Positions 32,136 to 43,800 of a DNA stretch of 64,000 nt are shown in pieces. Under the pieces are notes generated by a model. It was not told where the DNA came from and did not search any database. It saw only the letters and a program-made list of their open reading frames with translations. The DNA is taken from assembly GCA_009760885.1 (NCBI GenBank), contig CM019721.1, forward strand, positions 23,265,146 to 23,329,145, written 5' to 3'. The stretch comes from Achatina immaculata. Lineage: Eukaryota; Mollusca; Gastropoda; Stylommatophora; Achatinidae. The translations under genes and the position numbers were made by a program. Every line of letters starts with the position of its first letter. Positions within the stretch are counted from its first letter, which is position 1.

Positions 32136-32774
32136 ATGTTATTCTGTGTTGATAAGACATTGATGCTGCTCATTGTCTTTCGTCCAACACCAGGAATTAA
32201 TCCACCACTCGCAGCAGTTTCTGTTGTTATTCTATGAGCAGCGGAGGGCCATCGATCCAGGAGTAAGAGGGCAAGAGAAGGCGGGAAGTTGAGGAACAGA
32301 ATGTGAAGTGATTACGTGTCTCGTGGGGGGTGGGGAGCTACGTTGACGCGTGTAGCTGATGGTGGATGTTTCAGCGGTTGAGAAAGCGCGGACATTTCTG
32401 TTTATTTTCTTAAAAGATAAATAACAAGATTCAAAAAATTATCTCCGAGACTATATCTCTGTAGAGGGGAGAGTGGGCAGTTCTTGTGGCGTCCTATATT
32501 CGATTAACTTATAGAATGTTAATCGGGGGTGACATGAGTTTGAATCTGACACTTTTAGGCCTTAGAATAAGAAATAAATGTCCGAAAATTTTCTGAGTGG
32601 CAAGATGGAGTCTGTCTTGGTGAGTGCTAGCTTTCGAGCTTGAAGTGAGTATTCTGAGATGGGTTGAATGTGTCCAGATTTTCCGCTCGTCGATTATGTT
32701 TAAGACCAATCTCTGATCGAACATCTCGCGTTCGTTGTACACGTTTGAAGTTTTACCATATTTAGCAGAAGGGT
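32136..32774. other. No recognisable feature
   Basis: Mixed-composition unique sequence. Short open frames are without recognisable motif. Confidence 0.5.
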
Positions 32775-32780
32775 ATTACA

Positions 32781-33283
32781 TCATCATCATCATCATCATC
32801 ATCAGGTGTCGTGCCTACTGTCGTTGGCTATTATGCTTCTCCAGAGTACACGATCCTTCATGCAGGCCATCAGCTCAGTTGGTGATCTCCTCTCACACCA
32901 TCCCGTCAGACTGTCCAGTATCATTTCTCTTGGTCTTCCTCTTGATCTTCTTCCTTCTATTTTTCCTGTTGTTATAATATTTTCAATGCCGCCTCTTCTC
33001 ATTGCATGTCCTATGAAAGTACATTGTCTCTATCTTATCTTTTTGACAAGATTTTTTATCCCTCCAGCTCTTCTCCTACATTCTTCATTAGTTATTTTTG
33101 CTGTCCAGGGGATTCGCAACATTCTTCTAATAAACCATATTTCTACTGCTTCCAATGATTTTTGTGCAGACTTGCCTATTGTACATGATTCACTTCCATA
33201 TAACAAGATAGGTTCAATATAGCATTTTAGAACTCGTTTTCTAACATTCATTGATAAGGATGTGTTGCATAATATGTTTCTTC
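32781..33283 (-). mobile_element. LINE 3' end with (GAT)n tail, copy 2
   Basis: 503 bases flanked by ATTACA (32775-32780, 33284-33289). It encodes the same C-terminal region as 26700-27230 (LLYGSESCTIGKS, GRRSRGRPREMILDSL, WRSIIANDSRHDT) but with a frame change between 33030 and 33000, so the fragment is broken. The tail is (ATC)n on the plus strand at 32781-32805. Confidence 0.9.
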
Positions 33284-33705
33284 ATTACACCGAAGGAAAT
33301 AAAATGACACTTTATGTCAGTGTTTTACAAGACACAACAAACTTTGCCAGAAGACTTTCTCGCGACATTCTGTTTGTACTACTATTGGACCTATTCACAG
33401 TTAGTAAAAAACCCAGTCTTCCGTAAGGTAGAACTAAGTTAAACTCGTGAGTTAGTTCGTGATGTTACACTCCTTGACGTGAGTTTCACAGTGATAAATA
33501 TTACCAAGCAAAGACGTTCCACTGAATTACCAAGACTGACCTTTATTTATACTTATATCGGTTACTGGTTGCACTGTTTTGACATTTTAAATGATGCCTG
33601 TTGCCAGTCTCAAAGCTTCTTAGATAATTCCACCTTCTGTCCTTTCCCGGTCGTTCAAAACACGTCAGTTTTCTGTAGACGCACATTTCTAATCTATTTT
33701 CAGCC
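33284..33705. other. No recognisable feature
   Basis: Unique sequence. The open frame starting at 33479 owes most of its length to the following TTG-rich tract. Confidence 0.5.
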
Positions 33706-34285
33706 TTTATTGCTGTTGTTGTTGTTGGTGATGTTGTTTCTGTTGTTGTTGCTGTTGTTACTGATGTTGTTGTTGTTGCCGTTGTTGTCGTTTTTGTTGT
33801 TGTTATTGGTGGTGATGCTGTTTATGTCGTTGTTATTGTTGTTTTTGTTATTGTTGTTTTTGTTGTCGTTGTTGTTGGTGGTGTTGTTGCTGCCTTTGCT
33901 GTCGTTTTTGTTGTTATTGTTGTTATCGTTGTTGTTCCTATTGTTGTCGTTGTTGTTGTTGCTGTTCTTGTTTTCGTTGTTGTTGCTGTTGTTGTTTTTG
34001 TCGTCGTCGTTGCTGTTGTTGTTGCTGCTGGTGTTGTTATTGTTGTCGTTGTTGTTGCTATTGTTGTTGTTGTCGTTGTTGTTATTGTTGTCTTTGATGC
34101 TGTTGTTGTTGTTGTCGTTGTTTTTGTTGTTGCTGTCGTCATTATTGTTAGTGGTGTTGTTGCTGTTGTTGTTGTTACTGCTGTTGTTGTTGATGGTGTT
34201 GGTGCTGTTGTCGTTGTTGTTGCTGTTGTTATTGCTGTTGTCGTTGCTGTTGTCGTTGTTGTTGGTGTCGCTGCTGTTGTTTAGT
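33706..34285. repeat. Imperfect (TTG)n trinucleotide tract
   Basis: About 580 bases of TTG with GTC, GCT and GAT interruptions. It gives Leu-rich, Asn-rich and Thr-rich open frames on the two strands. None has flanking coding signal, so I do not call a protein. Confidence 0.9.
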
Positions 34286-35439
34286 GTCTTTGCTGACACA
34301 CCACACAGGTGAATCTTACCACGACGCTTGCCTGTCTAGGACTCTAAAGCAAGGGCAGTAATCAATGCCAAAGTGACAGCTATTGAAGTGGGAACAAGAG
34401 AACTCATAGCTGCATCAGGGCTCGACTTCTGGAAGGAGCTGAACACTGACAGGACACAGAAGTAAGAGACCAGTGAGAAGCTTGCAACCAACAAGCCTTC
34501 TCATGGCCCATGAAAGATGCCCTATAAACTAGGAAATACAAAACAAAGTAGAACAAATGACACTTAAATAGTTCACGTTTACATTTAACCACAGGAAAAG
34601 GAGAACGGGGGGGGGGGGGAGAAATAATTGACGATGAGAGAGGTAGGGGAAGGGAGATTGCTCTGCGTGATCTCGGGGTCAGATGTTAGCCTGGAATATT
34701 GGAGGTGACTGTATGAATCTCACAAGATGTGACAGGAATTCTGGTTTGTTTGTCTCCCAAGAATTCTCAAGCAGTTAACTCCTTTGCTCTCTGGTCACAG
34801 AACTGACGTCTTGGTACATTGTCGCTCACGTTCAAAATCCCTGGCGCAGAATACTAGGTCAGACCGGCCTCTGTCTGGGCAGAAAACTCTAAGAATGAGA
34901 CTGCGGAAATTGTCGCTGACGCTTAGAGAGTGTCTACGCTGGCTGCGTCATGCACTCTGTGGGGGCAATGTAAGAGGGGAGTCGGGCGGAAATTGGAACG
35001 TCCCTGACTCCGATGAAGCTATTTCCTGCACAACGAAAGATTCAAACATTTTCCTTCTGTGTGGCTGACTCCATAAACTATGTTTCCAGATCCTGTGTTA
35101 CCCGAGAGATGATGGTTCGACTTTCAGATGAAAGACAGGAGCAGGATAGAAACCCCCTCCCCTAACTTCCCCTCACACCACCAACAACCAGTTTACTTGA
35201 GAGTCATGGCCTTTAGAATGTGACCGGAACATTTATCTAAAAATTCTAGGGAGCGCTGATCTTGTTTGGCTCCCTGTAACAAAGCACCCTTCTTCAGCGC
35301 GAATTCGTTTTAAACAGTCGTAACAGGATTATGCAAGTTTACCTTTGAATCAAGAGTTGACCTTTCACGCTGGAGTTCAGTAACAGAATCGTGACAGCCA
35401 TTAGAAGGTCTTTAGTGCCAGTTCAGTTTTAATTTCCGT
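34286..35439. other. No recognisable feature
   Basis: Includes a G-run near 34608 and a 94-codon open frame (34784-35068) without recognisable domain. No transposon motif was recognised. Confidence 0.5.
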
Positions 35440-35450
35440 ATTAGGTTCTC

Positions 35451-35718
35451 CAGATGGGAAAAAAAAGATATCGTTACGGAAACTCGCAGAGAATCCCAAA
35501 ACAAGCTATCAAGTGGAACACAACAGGCCAAAGAAAAAAAGGCAGACCGCGTGAAACTCTGAAGAGGATATTGTTAAAAGAGGCCACATTAATAGGAATA
35601 AAATCCTTTGATGAGGTTGAAAGACTCGCCGAAGACAGCAAAAATTGGCGAACTACTTTGCGAGCCCTGTATGACGTTTAACGGCACGGGAAGGATATAA
35701 GATAAGATAAGATATAAG
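35451..35718 (+). mobile_element. Short LINE 3' end with (GATAA)n tail
   Basis: 268 bases flanked by the 11-base duplication ATTAGGTTCTC (35440-35450, 35719-35729). It encodes the very C-terminus of a LINE ORF2: AIKWNTTGQRKKGRPRETLK then NWRTTLRALYDV, stop. The 3' untranslated part is only GGCACGGGAAGGAT before the tail. It is a strongly 5'-truncated copy. Confidence 0.9.
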
Positions 35719-35729
35719 ATTAGGTTCTC

Positions 35730-36414
35730 GGTATCATCGCGAACGATATACTCCTATAACCGCTCCACCACCTGTGCCAGTGAGTATCACATAGAATGTT
35801 CACATCTATGGACCTTCGCAACCTTGATGTTGAACCACCCAGCGAGGGCGCCATTTTAGGAACTACAACAGTCCACACGCAAAACTAGTCAGCGTCGCTC
35901 TCGGCACTAACTCCGCAGCTAAAGCGGCAAGCCGAACCAGGACACACAAAGACCATCACAGTTCACCTTTGGGCTGAATAGACATAACTAAGAACTATCA
36001 ATGCTGCGAAGTTCACAGCTCACAGTGGTGCCATAGCACTAAGCTCAGTAGCTCAGCGCACAGAACAGATCACCATCTTGAAACCAATGACGAAAAATGT
36101 TGCTGAGTTGACGCATTTGTGCGTTTCTGTTCGCACCGCACTCAAACAGCGAAGAGATACAACAGGACGCAAACTCTTTGAACCAGCAGCGCAGAAAAAC
36201 AGCTCCATATCAAATATCATAACAATCGGAGAGAGCGCGAAACAGTCAAATTCGACCTACCGCCACGACTGAACGAGAAACTGTCGACTACTAACTCAGT
36301 GGAGCAAAACCTGACTCTCATATTGGCCAAGTATTTCACACATGAAGCTCATGACATGATCTTGCTGTTTCTTACTTCAGCAACTCGTTCCTACCATAAT
36401 CTGATCTTTCATAC
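35730..36414. other. No recognisable feature
   Basis: Unique sequence with a weak 64-codon frame (36078-36272). Nothing was recognised. Confidence 0.5.
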
Positions 36415-36730
36415 TTCAGGTTAATTGCTGAGGCAAATTATAACGCCAGCTTTTCAGGTTAATTGCCGAGTCTAACTATGACGCCAACTTTTCAGGTTAA
36501 TTGCTGAGTCATATTAAGATGCCAGCTTTTCAGGTTAATTGCTGAGTCAAATAATAACATCAACTTTTCAGGTTAATTGCTGAGTCAAATAATAACATCA
36601 ACTTTTCAGGTTAATTGCTGAGTCAATTTATAGCAACAACTTTTCAGGTTAATTGTTGAGTCAAATAATAACGCCAGTTTTTCAGGTTAATTGCTGAGTC
36701 ACATTATAACACAAACTGTTTTCCCTTGAA
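36415..36730. repeat. 38-bp tandem repeat, about 8 copies
   Basis: CAGGTTAATTGCTGAGTCAA plus ATAATAACATCAACTTTT recurs with small changes. Confidence 0.9.
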
Positions 36731-37559
36731 CTCAGAAGTTAACTCTGAAACTGGTGACGAAAGTAAGTCAGATAAAATACCGCAACACACGTAATCGATG
36801 TCTGTCTGTCTGTCAAATGAACATTTGTCTGTGTTTGTGAGAAACTAGTTCATTTTCTCTGTGTGTGATCCCTTTAGCGCCGAGAACTTAATGTCAGCTT
36901 ACAGAGCACTTTCAGACAAAGCATGACCGAAGGACAGAGGAACTGACCCATCATAGAGAGGCAACAGGCAATTTTATCGTTGAAGCAGGTTCCACCAGTG
37001 GTTTTCAAACTGGTACACACGTCTGAAGCAATATAATGGGGCTAAGGCAGTTCCCCCCCTCCTCCCGCCTCCCCCAGCGATGATTTGAAAGCTGTGCTCC
37101 CAAAAATAAATGCCATGTTCAAGGCGGCACGTTCAGGTAGCAGTCTCATGATGGCAGGTTCATGTGATGGGTTCAGTAAGCCTCATTAGGCTGTTGTAGG
37201 ATCCTTTTTTGTAAGAGGAAATTCTTGGCAGCCAATGTCAAGTTAAGTGACAGTGTATCGCGTAGAAAGTAGATTTCTGCACAATGTGAAGGCTAAAGAA
37301 ACTAAATTCTTACCGCCTTCCACAATCTTGAGGGCAAAGGTGAAGGGATTTGACGGAAGGGGGTCGGGGGGGGGGGTGGGGGGATGAGGGATTGGGGGTA
37401 ATGAAGTTAAAATATTCGTACCAAAGAAGGCACGGTAAAGTGACGTACCACAGAGTTGGTTAGCCTTCGAAAATTGGAGATGTCACATATAGTGTGAGAT
37501 GGTCGCTTGCGGTATATCACTATGTCTCAAAAATAAGTGCACTGATTTTTTTATTTACG
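36731..37559. other. No gene; possible hAT-like end and G-run
   Basis: CAGTGGTTTTCAAACTGG at about 36994 resembles a hAT terminal repeat, but no matching right end was found. A G-rich run lies at 37360-37390. Confidence 0.35.
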
Positions 37560-38730
37560 TGTATGTAATACTCATTACACCTGTGAAGTTACATAATAGT
37601 TTCAACTTTTTTTTCCACTGATCGTAGAAGTACTTTTCCATAAGTGTGCCTAGTTCATCGAGTACAATTTTTTAAAAAATGTTTTCCACAGTCCAGTAAT
37701 AACGACTCTTAAACTTATATTTCAACTTGGGGAAGAGAGAGAGAGAAATCCATATCAGCTAGATCTGGGGTGTAGGGAGGCTGTGGAAATGTGGCGATGT
37801 TTTTCTTCGTCAAAAACTCTCGAATTAAAGGTGCTGTGTGAGTAGGCGCGTTATCGTGCTGCAGCATCCAGGCATCTGCAACGTTTCTTCGAACTCTCTG
37901 GGCCCCTTGTCGAAGGCGTTCAAACACAGTTTTGTACAAAGCCTGGACTGACAGACTCTTTATGTGCAATTCCATGGCTGTTGAAGTAAAAAATAAAAAA
38001 GAAAACGATAAGCATCGTTGTCACACTCGACCTATTGATGCCCCCTTTTTTTGGGGGGAGGGGGGGGGGAGAGGAGAATTTTTCCTGAGCTATTCCTCAC
38101 GTTTAGTGGCACGGGAAGGATGTACGATGTAAGATTCCTCACTTTGCCGTTTGGCCTGGGGATCACGCTCCAACACCCTTGACTTGTCTCATGTTATTAC
38201 TTTTGTCCAGAAAAACTGGCTCAATTTCGAGTCTTCCCAGCAAGTCCTGGCAAATTTCCAACCTGTTCTCTTTTTCCTTCACTGACATGTGTTTGGGAAT
38301 CTGTACTGAACAAATTTTTCGCATCTAAAAAAACGTTCGTTAAAACTCCGTGAACTGCATTTTTGACCACGCCCGTTTCTTCTGAAATCAGTCCTGATAC
38401 TCAGTGGGCGGTCTCTCGCCATCACAGCGTCCACATTGTGATCATCTCTTGACGAGATTGGCCTTCCAGAACGAGGTTCATCTTCAACAGTTTCTCAACC
38501 CTCTGCGGAAACTTCATGCCACATAAAGACCATGTTTCTCCATAGATTGACATCTCCGTAAGCTGCAGTTAAATTATCAAGTGTCTCGGTGACAGATTTC
38601 TTGAGTTTCACACAAAAATTTGACAGCCTAGCTCTGTTCGATGTTTCTCCCTGTCGCAGACGTAACAAGGTATCAAAATATGACCTTACACAAACTGCAG
38701 TAGCGCGGGAATGATGTGACTGCATCTGGC
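37560..38730 (-). pseudogene. mariner transposase, element 1, broken
   Basis: Read right to left: N-terminal helix-turn-helix region (NFCVKLKKSVTETLDNLTAA, 38495-38725), EDEPRSGRPISS after a stop, MRKICSVQIPKHMSVKEKEN (about 38330-38270), an interrupted first catalytic region (38175-38200, VIT stop DK), then MLQHDNAPTHTAPLIREFL and PQPPYTPDLADMDFSL (37715-37975). The second and third Asp are 34 residues apart, the mariner D34D signature. Frameshifts, stops and a small LINE insertion make it dead. Terminal repeats were not located. Confidence 0.8.
38101..38133 (+). mobile_element. 33-bp LINE tail insertion
   Basis: GTTTAGTGGCACGGGAAGGA and 13 more bases match the 3' end of the LINE at 35676-35700. 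It is flanked by the 9-base duplication ATTCCTCAC (38092-38100, 38134-38142). It lies inside mariner element 1. Confidence 0.8.
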
Positions 38731-38844
38731 TGGAACTAATCTGAACATGCAGTTGGGATTTCTACCAACACGAACAGGCGTGTTACACAGTGTTACACAG
38801 CATGTTCGTACACAGGCAAATCACTGCACTTACTTTTGTGGACG

Positions 38845-39060
38845 CAGTGGCGTTTTTGTGACTAGGCGGCTGCTTATCCTACCTGAGTCCGTGGGTCAAG
38901 TCCCGCCCAATTCTCTTGTTAGTTTTCTTTCATTCACATCTAAAGTGCTTCCTCTGCCATCTCTCCAAGGCTGGCTGACCACACAACTCTGTGCTCTATC
39001 ACTCTGCTGTCAGAAAGGCTTGTTGTTTCTTATTTGAAAAATTTGTATCATGACGACACG
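38845..39060 (+). mobile_element. tRNA-derived SINE, copy 1 (diverged)
   Basis: GGGTCAAGTCCCG (38893-38905) is a B-box-like element. The following AATTCTCTTGTTAG, CTAAAGTGCTTC and TTGTTTCTTATTTGAAAAA words match the copy at 46535-46768 in order. The A-box region is degenerate. Confidence 0.6.
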
Positions 39061-39280
39061 ATAATAATGACTGAAGACCCACTTTTCGTTCTGTTTTTAA
39101 TCTGCTGTATTGTCTTCATATGTGGTCTTTGAGAAAGGACATTTGCCGAAATATCAGATTATTGTACGTTCTTCATTTATACCTGCACATCTTACTTTCT
39201 GCCTGTCTTACTTTCTGCCTCTCTTGTTCCTTTATAAACCTGACCCCTGCACCTCTGGCTCTACGTTTATCGTATTCATT

Positions 39281-39770
39281 CATTCATTCCTTTGCATGTC
39301 CCTTGCGGAACTTTGCCTCCCAAACAGCACTCCTGTAGGCCTCTCGGTTGTGAGCAAGATGGCCTGCTGCTGCTGCATCCATTTCCAGATCATCAACGAT
39401 GTCTTGCAGCCATCTTCGTTTCGGTCTTCCTCTTTTTCTTTTTCCCATTATGTATCCTTCCAATACGGTCTTCTCTAAATTATCATGACGTTTAATGTGG
39501 CCAAAATATTTAAGTTTTCTCTCTTTAATCCTCTTTACTAGCCAGCCTTCTTCAATATTAAGCTCTTGTAGTATAGATATATTTGTTCTTTTTTGTGTCC
39601 ACGATATTTGGAGAACTCTTCTGTAGCATTTACATTCAAAGGCATTTATGTGCTTCTCAGCTGTTTTGTTAAGTGTCCAGGTCTCACAGGCATATGTTGG
39701 TATGGGAAAGACGTTTATCGTAATGTCTACAAAATCATCTTCTCTGATCCTTTTACTTCTCATTGTCTTG
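39281..39770 (-). mobile_element. LINE 3' end with (TGAA)n tail
   Basis: One open frame (39284-39763): YACETWTLNKTAEKHINAFE, CYRRVLQISWTQKRTN, LKYFGHIKRHDNLEKTVLEG, KRKRGRPKRRWLQDIVDDLE, AAGHLAHNREAYRSAVWEAK, then FRKGHAKE. The plus strand shows (ATTC)n at 39276-39290 as the tail. Two decayed relatives with (TGAC)n tails lie at 44828 and 61876. Confidence 0.85.
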
Positions 39771-40021
39771 GAAGTTGAGACTGGTGTACATATCTGTTAC
39801 GGTTTTAATGATTCTGAGTTATGGTTTTGGAAGGGGAGTGGGATTTTGTAGCATCCTTGGAGGAAGCTGAAGAGCAAATCAAAAAAGTGTCCAAATAAGC
39901 TGACCAAGTGGCACAAGGGGATCTTGGTCTAAGTGACTGAACACAAAATTAGGACTACACAGAATAGAGAGGCATGGTAGTTGCTTCGTATCGACACGCC
40001 ACCCAGTGTTGATGAATAGTC

Positions 40022-40165
40022 TCTAAACTAAACTAAACTAAACTAAACTAAACTAAACTAAACTAAACTAACCTAAGTTGCATCTTGGAAGTCTCCTAAA
40101 GCACAAATAACTTGCTGTGAAACTATCTTAACAAATAACTTGATGTGAAACTATCTTAACAAACA
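40022..40165. repeat. (AAACT)n microsatellite and 31-bp triplet
   Basis: CTAAA pentamers at 40022-40072. They are followed by three copies of a unit with TTGATGTGAAACTATCTTAA. Confidence 0.9.
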
Positions 40166-41189
40166 ATTTGATGTGAAACAACGATAGATCATATTTTTCT
40201 GCCACTATTACTGAATTCGGGGTGTACTTAAGAACAAACTGATTATCTGTTTTAAAATTTGCTAAATAAAATCCAAAAATTATGCCCATTTTTCTAAGCA
40301 TCTCGCATACGACAGATGACAGATGTTGCCTACCGTATTTTTAGCTGTTTGTCCGCACAGTCTCACAGAACCCTGTAACATAATAACGATGCACGATGTC
40401 TAAATGCAGACAAAAATTCTAATAGCTCTCATCAAATACCAATTCCCGCAGAGACTGGAGCCGAAGGTTTGGCTTACAGACAATCTCCTGGTTTCTGCGA
40501 ACTTCACTTAAAACACAAGAATCAAGAAACTGGATAAACGGGTCGCAGTAACTATGTGAAAAAATTTGACACATTTTCTAGACGACCGTTGATAAATTGA
40601 TAAACGATACAGCACGCTCGTCTACTTCGTCCCAGTCTTTCGGTCTGAATTACTAAAAAATTAGAACTTTTAGCATTCTCAGCCGAAATGCTTCCTCGTT
40701 AATGGAATCTTCTCTTAATTTTAGTCTAAACTGTGTCATCCATCACCAGTAGTTTTCACTGTCCCAGATTCAAATTCCTCCTTTTAAACTCAGGGTTCCC
40801 ATAATCTTCCTCTGTACTTTAAACCACAATTCAGAAAATGGTCTTCACCATTTTTACGTTGAATCTGGTGGCAGACTTGAAATTCCTCCCCGTGAAGCTA
40901 CTTGCCTCCCTGTTTGAGAATCCCTGCCCCCATCCAGCGGCTCCCCCCCCCCCAACTTTTCAAGCTGATGTAGTGATCTTCTTAAATTAGTTGTTTAAAG
41001 ACTGTTCTAGAAGATGAAGCAGATAAGAACTGTCGGTTCTTGACTGTTTTGCCATTTAGATTTTTGCTGACAACTGATTTTTTTTCCTTGTATCTTTATA
41101 GTCTTCTCTGCAGTTCTTTTTTGTTGTTTTTGTTTGCATGTTGCTATTGTTGTTGTCGTTCTACTTCTTCTTCTTCTTCTGCTTCTTCT
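40166..41189. other. No recognisable feature
   Basis: Unique A/T-rich sequence with a C-run near 40946. No coding motif was recognised. Confidence 0.5.
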
Positions 41190-43800
41190 TCTGTTTCCCA
41201 GGGTAATGTGCGCACAATGTTGTTTTCTTGCAGATGATGCAGTGAAGATGTTGAGGTATACCATCGAGTCAAATTGGGAGTTATTCTTCTGTTTGGTAGT
41301 TCTTCTTCTGTTTGGTAGTTCTTCTTCTGTTTGGGAGTTCTTCTGTTTGGTAGCTCTTCTTCTGTTTAGTCGTTCTTCTTCTGTTTGGGAGTTCTTCTGT
41401 TTGGTAGCTCTTCTTCTGTTTAGTCGTTCTTCTTCTGTTTGGGAGTTCTTCTTTTGTTTGGTAGCTCTTCTTTTGTTTGGGAATTTTTCTTCTGTTTGGG
41501 AGTTCTTCTTCTGTTTGGGAGTTTTTCTTCTGCTTGGGAGTTCTTCTTCTGTTTGGGAGTTCTTCTTCTGTTTGGTAGGTCTTCTTCTGTTTGGTAGATC
41601 TTCTTTTGTTTGGTAGCTCTTCTTCTGTTTGGTAGCTCTTCTTCTGTTTGGGAGTTCTTCTGTTAGGGAGTTCTTCTGTTTGGTAGCTCTTCTCTCTGTT
41701 TGGTCGTTCTTCTTCTGTTTGGGAGTTCTTCTTCTGTTTAGTAGCTCTTCTTCTGTTTGGTAGTTCTTCTTCTGTTTGGTAGCTCTTCTTCTGTTTGGGA
41801 GTTCTTCTTCTGTTTGGTAGTTTTTCTTCTGTTTGGTAGTTCTTCTTCTGTTTGGTAGCTCTTCTGTTTGGTCGTTCTTCTTCTGTTTGGTCGTTCTTCT
41901 TCTGTTTGGGAGTTCTTCTTCTCTTTGGGAGTTCTTCTTCTGTTTTTTAGGTCTTCTTCTGTTTGGTTGGTCTTCTTCTGTTTGGTAGGTTTTCTTCTGT
42001 TTGGTAGTTCTTCTTCTGTTTGGTAGGTCTTCTTCTGTTTGGTAGGTCTTCTTCTGTTTGGGAGTTCTTCTTCTGTTTTGCAGGTTTTCTTCTGTTTCGT
42101 AGGTCTTCTTCTGTTTGGTATGTCTTCTTCTGTTTGTTAGTTCCTCTTCTGCTTGGGAGTTCTTCTTCTGTTTGGGAGTTCTTCTTCTGTTTCGTAGGTC
42201 TTCTTCTGTTTGGTCGTTCTTCTTCTGTTTGGTAGGTCTTCTTCTGTTTGGTAGGTCTTCTTCGGTTTGGGAGTTCTTCTTCTGTTTGGTAGCTCTTCTT
42301 CTGTTTGGTAGTTCTTCTTCTGTTTAGTAGGTCTTCTTCTGTATGATAGTTCTTCTTCTGTTTGGTATGTCTTCTTCTGTTTGGTATGTCTTCTTCTGTT
42401 TGGTAGGTCTTCTTCTGTTTTGTAGGTCTTCTTCTGTTTGTTAAGTCTTCTTCTGTTTGGGAGTTCTTCTTCTGTTTTGCAGGTTTTCTTCTGTTTCGTA
42501 GGTCTTCTTCTGTTTGGTATGTCTTCTTATGTTTGTTAGTTCCTCTTCTGCTTGGGAGTTCTTCTTCTGTTTGGGAGTTCTTCTTCTGTTTCGTAGGTCT
42601 TCTTCTGTTTGGACGTTCTTTTTCTGTTTGGTAGGTCTTATTCTGTTTGGTAGGTCTTCTTCGGTTTGGGAGTTCTTCTTCTGTTTGGTAGCTCTTCTTC
42701 TGTTTGGTAGTTCTTCTTCTGTTTAGTAGGTCTTCTTCTGTATGATAGTTCTTTTTGGTATGTCTTCTTCTGTTTGGGAGGTCTTCTTCTGCTTGGGAGT
42801 TCTTCTTCTGTGTGGTAGGTCTTCTTCTGTTTGGTAGATCTTCTTCTGTTCAGGAGTTCTTCTTCTGTTTTCGAGTTCGTCTTCTGTTTCGTAGGTCTTC
42901 TTCTGTTTCGTAGGTCTTCTTCTGTTTGGGAGTTTTTCTTCTGTTTTGGAGTTCTTCTTCTGTTTGGTAGTTGTTTTTCTGTTTGTTAGGTCTTCTTCTG
43001 TTTGGTAAGTCCTCTTCTGTCTGGGAGTTCTTCTTCTGTTTGATAGGTCTTCTTCTGTTTGGTAGGTCTTCTTCTGTTGTTAAGTCTTCTTCTGTTTGGT
43101 CGTTCTTATTCTGTTGGGAGGTCTTCTTCTGTTTGGTAGGTCTTCTTCTGTTTGATAGGTCTTCTTCTGTTTTGTAGTTCTTCTTCTGTTTCGTAGTTCT
43201 TCTTTTTGGTAGCTCGTCTTCTGTTTGAGAGTTCTTCTTCTGTTTGGGAGTTCTTCTTCTGTTTGGTAGGTCTTCTTCTGTTTGGTAGCTCTTCTTCTCT
43301 TTGGTAGCTCTTCTTCTGTTTGGTAGCTCTTCTTCTGTTTGGTAGGTCGTCTTCTGTTTGCTAAGCTCTTCTTCTGTTTGATAGCTCTTCTTCTGTTTGA
43401 TAGCTCTTCTTCTGTTTGGTAGCTCTTCTTCTGTTTGGTAGCTCTTCTTCTGTTTGTTAGGTCGTCTTCTGTTTGCTAAGCTCTTCTTCTGTTTGGTAAC
43501 TCTTCTTCTGTTTGATAGCTCTTCTTCTGTTTGAGAGTTTTTTCAGTGACAGGGGGGAGGGGAAGGGCAGAAGAGGGTGGCCCCGCGTGTGCAATAATTC
43601 TCGAGTAGACAGCATGTCCAAAGGGACTTACAACGATCCCTGCCCCCACAGTCAGGTTGGCTTGTTACTGGGGGTACTAAAGAGAAGGCGGGAGAGGCTC
43701 TTGATCGGCTTTGGTTTTCCAGCACATAATATGGATTATGGAAGTTGTCAAACCGGACGGTGCCCAGCCGCGCTTCTGCTTAACCTCCTCTCTCATGGAT
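41190..43800 (+). repeat. Dispersed repeat family (copy 1) split by a 19-bp array
   Basis: The left part (41215-41270, GAAGATGTTGAGG then ACCATCGAGTC) matches 54700-54750. The right part (43665-43715, GGGGTACTAAAG then GGCTCTTGATCGGCTTTGG) matches 54895-54945. In the other copy these parts lie close together, here they are 2.4 kb apart. Function and class are unknown. Confidence 0.55.
41276..43540. repeat. 19-bp minisatellite, about 118 copies
   Basis: Core CTTCTTCTGTTTGGTAG with variable ends (AGCT, AGTT, AGGT, CGTT). The plus strand is almost free of A outside the variable part. A 300-base block near 42060-42350 recurs at about 42460-42750, indicating higher-order duplication. Phe/Leu-rich open frames are artefacts. 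Confidence 0.95.

Noticed and set aside
33700..34312. Asn-rich, Thr-rich and Leu-rich open frames, resembling a poly-Q/N protein
   Set aside because: The imperfect TTG tract is open in several frames and there is no unique coding sequence attached.
36990..37100. Possible hAT MITE starting CAGTGGTTTTCAAACTGG
   Set aside because: No matching right terminus or 8-bp target duplication was found.
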